From CADEED01 sp963711635 (GTDB taxonomy: Bacteria > Pseudomonadota > Gammaproteobacteria > Steroidobacterales > Steroidobacteraceae), in contig CAVQEZ010000001.1 in NCBI GenBank assembly GCA_963711635.1, positions 1-64,000 of the forward strand: DNA of 64,000 nucleotides. The letters run 5' to 3'. The notes beneath the pieces are model-generated. The model was not told the DNA's origin and did no database searches. It was given only the letters and a program-made list of their open reading frames with translations. Below are positions 49,001 to 58,132 of this stretch, in pieces. The position numbers and the translations under genes are program-made. Numbering within the stretch: position 1 is the stretch's first letter; each line of letters opens with the position of its first letter.

Positions 49001-50436
49001 TCGCGCTGCGTTCCACATGATGGTAAAGGAGTACGTACGCTGCTTCCCGAGAGGATCGGTAACACTGCGGCTCCAGGGATTGCCGTAGCCGACCGAGTAT
49101 CGGTTTACCCCGCCCGCATGTTCCGTGCTGGTAGGCCTTCTGAAGCGAGTCGTAGCCGAAAGTCGAGTAGCGAGAGAGGTTTTCGTCGGTGACGCCGGTG
49201 AGATACGGGCCGCCACTTATCTCATAGTGATACTGGCGCACATTGTTCGCGGCGTCTGTCACCGAGGTCAGGCGCCCGCTGGTGTATCCATAAGCGATCG
49301 TGCCTCCGCCCGGAAGCGTGATCGAACTCAGTTGGGAGCCGGTAAAGTTGAACTGAAGCTTGTTGCCGAACGAATCGGTGACCGATGCAGGAAGTCCGTT
49401 CGAGTACTGCAGGGTTTGCGTAATCCCATTGCGCTCGGCGATTGATAGCAGGTTGCCGTTGGCGTCATAGGTCTCCGTGACATCGGTGCCCGCTCTTGAG
49501 CGTCCAGCCGGTAATCGCTCCCGAGAGATCCCGCTGTGCCGTGAGCGTGTAATCCACGTCGGCGGAAGGCTGGAACACGCCGCCGGATTCGTTGAACGCA
49601 ATGCGCTCACCAGTGGGCCTGATTACGAATGCCGATGCGTAGGTGCCTTCAGCGTAGTAACGAATGGACTGAAAGTAATCCGCCGTCCACGCCAGACCCA
49701 CTCGAGTGGGCGGCAGCGCACCACTGGCCGACGCAGGTGACGTACCAATTGCGGTGGCCAACCAACTATTGAAATATCGGGTGAATCCCAGTGGTGAGGC
49801 GCCACCCGCGCGGTAGTCAGACTCACGTTGACGCTTGTTGCCGCTGCCGACGTCAATTGGATTGCCTTTTTCTACTCCCCCCTTGCAACCGGGGCATTTT
49901 CCAGGATCGGTTTCCGCCCATGGATTTGCGCAGTAGGGGCCGATGACGGGCGGACCGGCGGAATAGATCAATGCGTAGCCGTCTGGGCATTTCAGGGTCC
50001 GCGCCTGCAACATGGGCAGGCTGTAATTGCTGAACGGAGTATTGGTAGCGGGGCACGGCGCCAACTTGGCTCTGTAATTCAAGCGATGCTGGTGCATGTA
50101 CGGCAGTCCGTTGAGGAACGCAGGTGACGTGCCCGACGTAATCCATGGTCCCGGCACGTAATCGATGTCGACTCCGGTACTGGACCTCCCGCATAATTTT
50201 GAGCAGCCTCGAGCCCGGATACGGCTGCGGAGAATGAAGAGAAAGGGGTCCCTGGGGGGTAGTTCCCGCTCCAAAGCTGAGGGGAGACTCCTATCTGTCG
50301 GCGTAACGCTCACGCAACGCGATCCGGCTGAATTGCAGAGGTATTTCGGGTCGACCGCGTGCGCCTCACGCGGAAGAAACGAAAATGCTGCGAGCGAAGC
50401 CAGCGCGACGATTGTCGCGAAACGGCGAGTGTTCAA
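46051..50436 (-). CDS. Rhs-repeat protein with DUF6531 and RHS core domain, heavily frameshifted
   Basis: About 1460 residues when frames are joined (fifteen or more single-base changes). It starts with a signal peptide (MNTRRFATIVALASLAAFSF). The N-terminal region has KCPGCKGGVEKGNPIDVGSG, a DUF6531-type entry, then SPLGFTRYFNSW. Many YD/RHS repeats follow (TYDANGNLLSIAERNG, YGYTSGRLTSVTDAANN, TYDAAHRLTEIEDGEA, YGYDNAGN). The RHS-associated core lies near 46435-46600 (FPGQQFDAESGLHYNYFRDY, VESDPIGL, GGINTYAYVGDPITEIDPRGL). The variable tip is short, Cys-rich (CNCEEEQTACQRNP) and ends PPLWPTIPANAAIP. Rhs proteins form a beta-shell that encloses a C-terminal toxin used against competitors. No type VI secretion genes are in view; the Sec signal suggests another export route. 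Confidence 0.8.
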
Positions 50437-50606
50437 GATGAGTCCCCGTGAAATCCCTTATAGATTGTGTCGTGAGAATGATTCTGGTCCCACCGCGAAC
50501 CAATTTCTTTCGCGCAAATCTGTGCGTTTTACGCAAGTATTGAGATTGACAGCCCAGCGCCAGGGACCTGGCAGGCTTCATTGAGCCATCAGGCTGCACC
50601 AGCGCC

Positions 50607-50700
50607 GGGGCGCTCTTCGATTTGCTGCAACGGTCGATCAGGACCGGGGATGAACGGCCTGAAGGGGTGACCGCTACAGCAAATCGAGGAACGCCCCTAC
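50607..50700. repeat. 94-bp hairpin repeat, right copy
   Basis: Direct copy of the element at 44605-44698. The arms 50607-50627 and 50677-50697 pair at 19 of 21 positions, and the shorter TCAGG/CCTGA and GGTC/GACC arms nest inside. Its right end (CTAC, i.e. GTAG on the minus strand) contains the TAG stop codon of the outer-membrane efflux gene, so it is placed exactly at the 3' end of that operon and could act as its transcription terminator or mRNA stabiliser. Confidence 0.85.
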
Positions 50701-52135
50701 TCTTTCCACCCGCCGCCGAGCGACTTGTAGAGCTGCGCCAGGTTTGTGGCGCCGGCGAGCCGCGTCACGATCAGCGCGCGCTGCGCGGCGTACATGTCGC
50801 GCTGCGCGATCAGCGCGCCGAGGTAGCTATCTACCCCGCCGCGGTAGCGCATGTCGGCGAGCCGGTAGCTGTCCTCGGCGGCGCGCGTCAGCGCCTCCTG
50901 CGCGCGCAGCTGGTCGTTCGAGCGTGCGGCGCGCCACCAGCGCGTCGGCCACTTCGCGGAACGCGATCTGGATGGACTGCTCGTAGCGCGCGATCTCGAT
51001 GCGCTTGCGCACGTTGGCGAGATCCAGCGCCGCGAGATTCGCGCCGCCGGAGAAGATCGGCAGCCGCACCTGCGGCATGAAACTCCAGCTCGTGTGCCCG
51101 GCCTGGAACAGCGCCGACAGATCGTCGCTGGCCTTGCCGTAGAAACCGGTGAGCTCGATGCTGGGGAAGAACGCCGCGCGCGCGGCGCCGATGTCGGCGT
51201 TGGCCGACTTGCAGCGCGTGTTCGGCGGCGCGCACGTCCGGACGCCGCGTCGAGCAGCTCGGCCGGCAGGCCCGCCGGCAGCTCCTTCGCGAAAGTCTGC
51301 GCGTCGACGGCCGCGCTCGCCGGCGCCGGCCTCCGGCGGCAGCGGCTCACCCACGAGCAGCGCCAGCGCGTTGCGGTCCTGCGCCACGCGGCGGGTCTGC
51401 TGCGCGATGTCGACTTCGGCCTCGCGCCAGCGCGGTTTCGGACCGATGCAGGTCGATCTCGCTGGACACGCCGGATCGAAGCGCAGCTTGGTCAGGTCGA
51501 AGGACTTGCGCTGGCTGTCGCGGCGTTTCCTCGCGCGAGCCGCAGCAGCTCGCGATCGGCGATCAGCGTCAGCCAGGCATTGGCGACCTCGGCGACCAGC
51601 AGCAGCTGCGCGCGCGTGCGCGTTCTCCTCGAAGGCGAAGTATTCCTCGAGCGCGCTGCGTTGCGCAGGCTGCGCACGCGGCCGAACAGATCCAGCTCGA
51701 AGGCCGTGGTCGCCGAGGCCCGCGCTGAATAGGTGCGCGTGAGCTCGACTCTGGCCGGTGAGCGAAAGCGACGCCGGCACGCGCTGCGTTGTTAGCCGTG
51801 CCCTGCCGCGTCGATGGACGGCACGAGATCGGCGCGCTGGATGCGATACTGCGCGCGCGCCGCTTCGACGTTCAGCGTGGCGACGCGCAGGTCGCGATTG
51901 TTGGCGAGCGCGCGCCGATGAGGTCCTGCAGCTCGGCGTCGGGAAAGAAGTCCCGCCAGCCGATGTCTGCGGCGGGAATGGCGGCCACCGGCTGTGCGGC
52001 GGTCTCGCTGTGCTCGTAAACGGCCGGCACCGGCGCTGCAGGCCGCTGGTAGCGCGGCGCCATGGTGCAGGCGCCGAGATCGAGGACAGCGCGGCCGACA
52101 CGGCAACGACGATGAGTGCTCCGGTGACGGCTCAT
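50697..52135 (-). CDS. RND efflux outer-membrane factor (NodT/OprM-like), frameshifted
   Basis: With frames joined the product is about 475 residues: MSRHRSTHRRC start, MAPRYQRPAAPVPAVYEH, IGWRDFFPDAELQDLIG, ALANNRDLRVATLNVEAARA, IQRADLVPSIDAAG, then the coiled-coil repeat segments (LLVAEVANAWLTLIADRELL; DIAQQTRRVAQDRNALALLVG; LTGFYGKASDDLSALFQAG). It ends AGATNLAQLYKSLGGGWKE. This order is that of NodT-family trimeric TolC-like channels. The 5' end overlaps the end of the permease gene by a few bases. The last gene of the marR-adaptor-permease-channel operon; its stop codon lies inside the right hairpin repeat. Confidence 0.85.
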
Positions 52136-55100
52136 GTCGACACTCGCGTAGGGCGTGTCCGCCGGCGTCTCGTCGACCTTCATGGTCACCGGCTTCACCT
52201 TGAAGCTACGCAGGACCACGACGAAGAACACCGGCACGAAGAACGACCGCGAGGAACGTCGCGGCCAGCATGCCGCCGATGACGCCGGTGCCGACCGCGT
52301 TCTGCGCGCCGGAGCCCGCGCCGCTGGCGATGGCCAGCGGCAGCACGCCGGACATGAAGGCCAGCGAGGTCATGAGGATCGGGCGCAGGCGCTGCCGGGC
52401 GGCGTGCACCACGGCTTCCGACCAGGCCCTGCGCCGCGATCGAAGTTCTCCTTGGCGAACTCCACGATGAGGATGGCGCTCTTGGCCGCGAGGCCGATGG
52501 TCGTCAGCAGGCCGACCTGGAAGTACGCGTCGTTGGACAAGCCCGCGCGCGAGCGTGGCGATGCACCGCGCCCAGCACGCCCAGCGGCACGACCAGCAGC
52601 ACCGACATCGGAATCGACCAGCTCTCGTACAGCGCCGCGAGGCACAGGAACACCACGGCCAGCGAAATCGCATACAGCAGCGGCGCCTGCGAGCCGGACA
52701 GCCTTTCCTCGTACGACAGCCCGTCCACTCGAAGCCGACGCCGCTCGGCAGCTTCGCGACGAGCTCCTCCATGATCTGCCATCGCTTCGCCCGAGCTGTG
52801 CCCCGGCGCCGGCGCGCCCTGGATCTGGAACGACGGCACGCCGTTGAAGCGCACGCAGCTTCTGCGGGCCGTAAGTCCACTCGCCGCGGCCGAAGGCCGA
52901 GAACGGCACCATGCCGCCCTGCGAGTTGCGCACGTACCAGCGATTGAGATCCTCGGGCTGCATGCGCGAGCCGGGCTCGCCCTGCACGTACACGCGCTTC
53001 ACGCGGCCGCGGTCGATGAAGTCGTTCACGTAGGTGGACGCCCAGGCCGGTCGACAGGGTCTGGTTGATGTCGGCGATGGAGACGCCCAGCGCGCTCGCC
53101 TTCTCGCGGTCGATGTCGAGCTTGAACTGCGGCGCGTCCTCCACGCCGTTGGGCCGCACGCCGGCCAGGCGCGGATTCTGCGCCGGCCTCGCCCGAGCAA
53201 CTGGTTGCGCGCCGCGATGAAGCTCGTCGTGGCCGAGGCCGCCGCGATTCTGCAGCATGCATGTCGAAGCCCGAGGCGTTGCCCAGCTCCAGCACGGCCG
53301 GCGGCGGCACGGCGATGATCATTCGCCTCCTTGATGCGAGGCGAAGTACGCGCTGGCGCGCGCCCAGCGAGCGCCGTCACGATCTGCGAATCCTTGCTTG
53401 CGCTCGTCCCAGTCCTTGAGCTTGATGAACAGCAGGCCCGAGTTCTGGCCGGTGCCGGCGAAGTTGAAGCCGGCCACCGTGAGCACGCCGTCGACGACGT
53501 CCTTCTCCTGCTCGGTGCAGATACTTCTGCGCCTTGTCGAGCGCTTCCCAGGTGCGCTCCTTGGACGCGCCCGGCGGCGTCTGCACCTGGCCGTAGATGA
53601 ATGCCCGGATCCTCGTCGGCAGGAACGAGGTGGGAATGCGCGTGAACAGCAGACCCATCACCACGACGATCGCGCACGTAGACCAGCATCGCATGCGCGC
53701 CGGTGCGCGCGCAGCATGCGCACGCAGGCCGCTGCTCGTGCTTCGCGCGGCTGCGGTCGAACCCGCGGTTGAACCAGCCGAAGAAGCCGCGTCGCTCGAC
53801 GTGGCCCGCCGCGGCGGCAGCGGCTTGAGCAGCGTCGCGCACAGCGCCGGCGTGAGGATCAGCGCCACGAGCACCGACAGCGCCATGGCCGACACCAGCG
53901 TGATGGAGAACTGCCGGTAGATCACGCCGATCGAGCCGCCGAAGAACGCCATCGGCACGAACACCGCGGCCAGCACCAGCGCGATGCCGACGAGCGCGCC
54001 GGTGATCTGGTCCATGGACTTGCGCGTGGCTTCGCGCGGCGACAGGCCCTCCTCCGCCATCACGCGCTCGACGTTCTCGACGACCACGATGGCGTCGTCC
54101 ACGAGCAGGCCGATGGACGAGCACCATGCCGAACATGGTGAGCGTGTTGATGGAGAAGCCGAACGCCGCGAGCACGCCGAAGGTGCCGAGCAGCACGACC
54201 GGCACCGCGATGGTCGGGATGAGCGTGGCGCGCGACGTTCTGCAGGAACAGGTACATGACCAGGAACACGAGCACGATCGCCTCGATCAGCGTCTTGACC
54301 ACTTCCTCGATCGACGTGCGCACGAACGGCGTGGTGTCGAGCGGATAGACGATCTCGCATGCCCGCGCGGGAAGAACGGCTTCAGCCGATCCAGCGTCGT
54401 CGTGGATGCCCTTCGACGGTATCCAGCGCGTTCCGGCCCGCCGCGAGGCGGATGGCGACGCCGGCCGCCGGCTTGCCGTTGTACTTGGTGTCGCGGATGT
54501 AGCTTTCGGAATTCAGCGCGACGCGCGCCACGTCGCCGATGCGCACCTGCGAACCGTCCGGGTTCACGCGCAGCAGGATGTTGCGGAACTGCTCCGGCGT
54601 GGACAGGCGCGTCGGCCCGATGATGCTCGCGTTGATGGCCTGCCCGGGCGCCGCCGGCAGGCCGCCGATCGAGCCCGCCGAGACCTGCACGTTCTGCGCG
54701 CGGATGGCGGCGACGACGTCGCGCGGTGGTGAGGCCGTAGTTGTTGAGCTTCGCCGGATCGAGCCAGATGCGCATCGCGTACTGCGCGCCGAAGATCTGC
54801 ACGTCGCCCACGCCCTCGGTGCGGTTGAGCTGATCGAGCGATGTTCGTGGCGACGTAGTCGGTGAGATCCTCGTTCGCTCATGCTGCCGTCGGTGGAGAT
54901 GAAGCCCAGCACGATGAGGAAGTTGCGCGCCGGTTTGTTGACGCGCACGCCCTGCTGCTGCACCTCCTGCGGCAGCAGCGGCGTGGCGAGCTGCAGCTTG
55001 TTCTGCACCTGCACCTGCGCGATGTCGGGATTCGGTGCCCTGCGCGAAGGTCAGCGTGATCGTGCGCCGTGCCGTCCGCGTTGCTCTCGGAGGTGATGTA

Positions 55101-55336
55101 GTCGAGGTTGTCGATGCCGTTGAGCTGCTGCTCGATGACCTGCACGACCGTGTCCTGCACGCGTCTGCGCGGAGGCGCCGGGGTAGTTCACGTTGATGCC
55201 GATCTGCGGCGGCGCGATGGCCGGGATACTGCGCACCGGCAGGTTGATGATGGCCAGCGAGCCTGCCCGCGATCATGATGATGATCGCGATGACCCACGC
55301 GAAGATCGGCCGGTCGATGAAGAAACGGGACAGCAT
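52133..55336 (-). CDS. RND multidrug efflux permease (HAE1/AcrB-like), heavily frameshifted
   Basis: Start MLSRFFIDRPIFAWVIAIII. With about 20 frame changes repaired it is around 1060 residues, the HAE1 length: LPVAQYPAIAPPQI, QNKLQLATPLLPQEVQQQG, YVDATKLNNYGLT-type segments, EIVYPLDTTPFVRTSIEEVV, then IVLVFLVMYLFLQN, FGVLAAFGFSINTLTMFGMV, LLVDDAIVVVENVERVM with the paired Asp of the proton relay, FVPMAFFGGSIGVIYRQFSI, RIPTSFLP, and in the C-terminal half VFLCLAALYESWSIP and MTSLAFMSGVLPLAIASGAG. It exports drugs from periplasm or inner membrane, driven by protons. The protein sequence is intact between indels, which argues for consensus errors. Confidence 0.85.
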
Positions 55337-55352
55337 GCGACGGGCTCTCGGT

Positions 55353-56562
55353 CTAGCGCTTCGCGACTTCGCGTGGCCGCAGCCCGCGTGCAGCGCGGCG
55401 CCGTTCTGCGTCGCAGCCGGTTCTGCGGCTGCCGGCACGGCCTTCACACGGCGACCCGGGCCGGATCTTCTGCAGGCCGTCGACGACGACGCGATCGCCG
55501 GCATGCGAGTCCCTGCGGTGATCAGCCATTCGCCGTTGATGACGCGATCCGCGGTCACGACGCGCTCGGCCACCTTGTCTGTCCTGCGTCGACGACCAGC
55601 ACCGTGGCCTCGCCGCTTCTGGTTGCGCGAGACGCCCGCGCTGCGGCACCAGCAGCGCCGCCGGACGCGTGCCCTGCGCGAGCTGCGCGCGCACGAACAT
55701 GCCGGGCAGCAGCTCGCGGCGCGGATTCGGGAACATCGGCGCGCAGCACGACCGAGCCCGTGCTCGGATCCACCGATACTTCGGAGAACTTGAGCGTGCC
55801 GCGCTCCGGCATACGCGCTGCCGTCCTCGAGCGTGAGCGCTGACCTCGGCCTGGTTCTTGTCGTCCTTCGCCAGCTCGCCGTTCGCGAGCTGGCGCTGCA
55901 GCCGCAGCATCTCGGTGCTCGACTGCGTGATGTCGACGTAGATGGGATCGAGCTGCTGGATGTGGCCAGCGGCGTCTGCCTGCCCGGACGTGACCAGCGC
56001 GCCTTCGGTGACCAGCGCGCGGCCGATGCGCCCGGAGATGGGCGACAACACCTGCGTGTACACCACGTTGATGCGCGCCGCGTCCACCTGCGGCGCGTGC
56101 GGCGGCGACGTCGGCATCGGCGCGCGCCCGCGCGGCGATGGCCTCGTCGTTCTCCTGCCTGGACACCGCGTTGGCGGCGATCAGCGGCTCGTAACGCTCG
56201 TCGAGCAGCTTGGCGGTGACGGCCTGCGCCTCGGCGCGCTTCAGCGCGGCCTGGGCCGAGACGAGCGCGGCGCGATAGCTGCCGGAATCGATCTGGAACA
56301 GCTGCTCGCCCGCCTTCACTTCCTGCCTTCGGCGAACAGGCGCTTCTGCACGATGCCCGTGACCTGCGGGCGCACTTCGGCGACGCGAAACGCGGTGGTG
56401 CGTCCGGGCAGCTGGTCGGTGATGGCGACCGCGCGCGGCTTCAGCGTGACGATGCTGACTTCCGGCGGCGGCGGCGGGCCGTCCTGCGTCCTTGCCGCAG
56501 GCGGAGAGCAGCAGCGCGGCGGCGACCGACATGGTCATGGCGCGCAGCGCGGTGCGCGTCAT
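55353..56562 (-). CDS. RND efflux periplasmic adaptor (AcrA/MexA-like), frameshifted
   Basis: Start MTRTALRAMTMSVAAALLLSAC, a lipoprotein signal. Family segments appear in order across frame changes: FRVAEVRPQVTGIVQKRLF-like sequence, EQLFQIDSGSYRAALVSAQAALKRAEAQ (hairpin entry), INVVYTQVLSPISGRIGRAL (lipoyl/beta-barrel), LDPIYVDITQSSTEMLRLQRQLA and a C-terminal PGMFVRAQLAQG. About 400 residues in all. It bridges the permease to the outer-membrane channel. It begins 4 bases after the marR stop and ends 16 bases before the permease start, so the genes form one transcript. Confidence 0.85.
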
Positions 56563-56566
56563 CGAA

Positions 56567-57061
56567 CTATTTCCCTTCGGCATCGCGAGCTCCATTCGCC
56601 AGCATCCGACCCAGGAGGTCGTTGAGCTGGGCGAGTTCCTCTTTCTTGAAACCATCCAGATGTACGTGCATGCCTTCGACCACGATGGGCCAGATCTTGT
56701 TCGCCACCTTCTTGCCCTTGGTCGTCAGGTGCAGGTGCACGACGCGCCGGTCTGATTCGCTGCGCTCGCGGCGCAGCAGGTCCTTCTCCTCGAGCCGGTC
56801 CAGCATGCGCGTCATCGACGCGAAGCCCATCTGGCTGACGCGCGCCAGCCCGGCCACGGTGTCGGCGCGCTTCAGCCACAACATCAGCACCGGCTCCCAC
56901 TGCATGCCGGTCAGCTCCAGCGGCTGCATGTGCTGGTCCACGCGCCGCACCAGCGAGCTCAAGACCATCTTGATCTGACGGCAGATGGCGCGATGGACGT
57001 TGTCCTCGGGCGGCGGTACGGGGTCGTTCGATTCGCGAATGCGACGGGCGGCTGTGGGCAT
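56567..57061 (-). CDS. MarR family transcriptional regulator of the efflux operon
   Basis: 164 residues, intact. The winged-helix core is ELTGMQWEPVLMLWLKRADTVAGLARVSQMGFASMTRMLDRLEEKDLLRRERSESDRRVVHLHLTTKGK-type sequence spanning residues 45-115, with the wing RSESDRRVVHLHLT. MarR dimers repress their own operon until a phenolic or drug ligand binds. A 9-bp inverted repeat and a sigma-70 promoter lie directly upstream (57070-57113). The ATG at 57061 is only 8 bases from the predicted -10 box, so either the message is leaderless or translation begins at a later Met (for example IKMVLSSLV near residue 32). Confidence 0.9.
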   Translation of the reverse strand: MPTAARRIRESNDPVPPPEDNVHRAICRQIKMVLSSLVRRVDQHMQPLELTGMQWEPVLMLWLKRADTVAGLARVSQMGFASMTRMLDRLEEKDLLRRERSESDRRVVHLHLTTKGKKVANKIWPIVVEGMHVHLDGFKKEELAQLNDLLGRMLANGARDAEGK

Positions 57062-57069
57062 GGGCGGCA

Positions 57070-57098
57070 GTTATCCGTTCCCATGCAATAGTTGTCAA
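57070..57098 (-). promoter_or_regulatory. Predicted sigma-70 promoter of the marR-RND operon
   Basis: On the minus strand TTGACA (57098-57093) and GATAAC (57075-57070) are separated by exactly 17 bases. The -35 box lies between the two arms of the adjacent inverted repeat, so a bound repressor would block RNA polymerase. Confidence 0.6.
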
Positions 57099-57113
57099 GG
57101 CAAATATTGCATG
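57082..57113. promoter_or_regulatory. MarR operator candidate (9-bp inverted repeat)
   Basis: CATGCAATA (57082-57090) and TATTGCATG (57105-57113) are perfect inverted repeats separated by 14 bases. Between them is a second palindrome, TTGTCAAGGCAA, of the TTGnC...GnCAA form bound by MarR/OhrR-type dimers. It lies in the 235-bp gap between divergent marR and the LysR remnant. The rest of this gap shows nothing further. Confidence 0.6.
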
Positions 57114-57296
57114 GTTACGCATCTGTAACCGCGCATGCGGCCCACCGCGCGTCGCAACAACGCCGCAGTCTCCTGAATCACCACGAAAAATCTGTCGGCG
57201 GGCGCCGCGAGGCTGCCGCGCCGGGAAAGTGCGCCTTAATGTCCGGATAGAAACCCTGTGTGGTAATCGGCGCGCCGGCGCGCAAACTTCCGCCGC

Positions 57297-57594
57297 ATGA
57301 CGAACAACACGCGACTGACGTCGCTCGATTGGGAAGACGTACGCGTCTTCACGGCTCTGGCGCGGCAACGGACCCTGGCCGCGACCGCGCAATCTTTGCA
57401 GAGTCTCGCCCACCGTCGTGACGCGACGCCTCGAGCGACTCGAGAGCGCGCTCGGCTATGCGTTGTTCACACGCGTGCCGGTCGCTTCTTGCTCAATCGC
57501 GCCGGCGCGGACGGCGCTGGCCGACGCGGCCCAGATGGAAATGGCCGCCTGCTCTCTCGTGCAGAGGCGTCCCGCCGGTGTCCCGTGAATCGCG
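57297..57594 (+). pseudogene. LysR-type regulator, N-terminal remnant
   Basis: The first 30 residues (LDWEDVRVFTALARQRTLAATAQSL) and, after frame changes, SPTVVTRRLERLESALGYALF form the LysR winged-helix DNA-binding domain. GRFLLNRAG and TALADAAQMEMAA start the linker helix. The reading then stops after about 100 residues; the ~200-residue effector domain is missing. The cupin gene starts 75 bp later. It is a truncated relic rather than only a sequencing break. Confidence 0.6.
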
Positions 57595-57667
57595 CCCCGA
57601 CTGTACTGGCGCGAGAAGTCGCGCCGACGTCAGGCCGATGATCCGCGCTCACAGAGGAGCTAACCGA

Positions 57668-58132
57668 ATGAATCGTCGCGAAGTTTCGTTCCTGCTGCTG
57701 GGTCTCAGCGCCGGAATCGCCGCCACGGTGTTTGCGCAGACCGGCGAGAAGGCGCCCGCCCTCGCCTCCGGCGTCCATGCCTGGGATTCCTTTCCCGTGG
57801 AACAAACCGCCAGCGGCCAGCGCCGCGCGGTGTTCGACGGCTACACCACCACGGTCGACCGGCTCGAGACGCATGTGACCACGTTGAGCCCGGGCAAAGC
57901 CCCGCATGCGGCGCACAAACATCCCGACGAAGAGCTGATCTATGTGCGCGAGGGCGTGGTCGAAGCCACCATCAACGGAGTCACGAAGCTCGCACCCGCC
58001 GGCTCGGTGATTTTCTACGCGTCGAATGACCTGCACGGCATGCGCAACGCCGGCGACGTACCGGCCAGCTACTTCGTGCTGCGCTGGACCTCGCCCGGCA
58101 AGGAAGGACCGAAGCCCGGCGGTTCACGTTGA
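57668..58132 (+). CDS. Exported cupin-domain protein
   Basis: 154 residues, ATG preceded by GAGGAGC. The N-terminus (MNRREVSFLLLGLSAGIAATVFAQ) is a signal peptide. One cupin domain is clear: PGKAPHAAHKHPDEELIYVREGVVEATINGV and GSVIFYASNDLHGMRNAGD, with the three His and one Glu metal ligands (HKHPDEE; H in DLHGM). It probably binds a metal in the periplasm; reaction unknown. The stop codon overlaps the start of the MFS gene by 4 bases, so the pair is coupled. Confidence 0.85.
   Translation: MNRREVSFLLLGLSAGIAATVFAQTGEKAPALASGVHAWDSFPVEQTASGQRRAVFDGYTTTVDRLETHVTTLSPGKAPHAAHKHPDEELIYVREGVVEATINGVTKLAPAGSVIFYASNDLHGMRNAGDVPASYFVLRWTSPGKEGPKPGGSR

Noticed and set aside
46435..50436. Tandem short repeats in the 46-50 kb interval as a CRISPR or satellite
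   Set aside because: The repetition is at protein level (YD/RHS repeats) with variable spacing and diverged DNA, not identical repeats with unique spacers.
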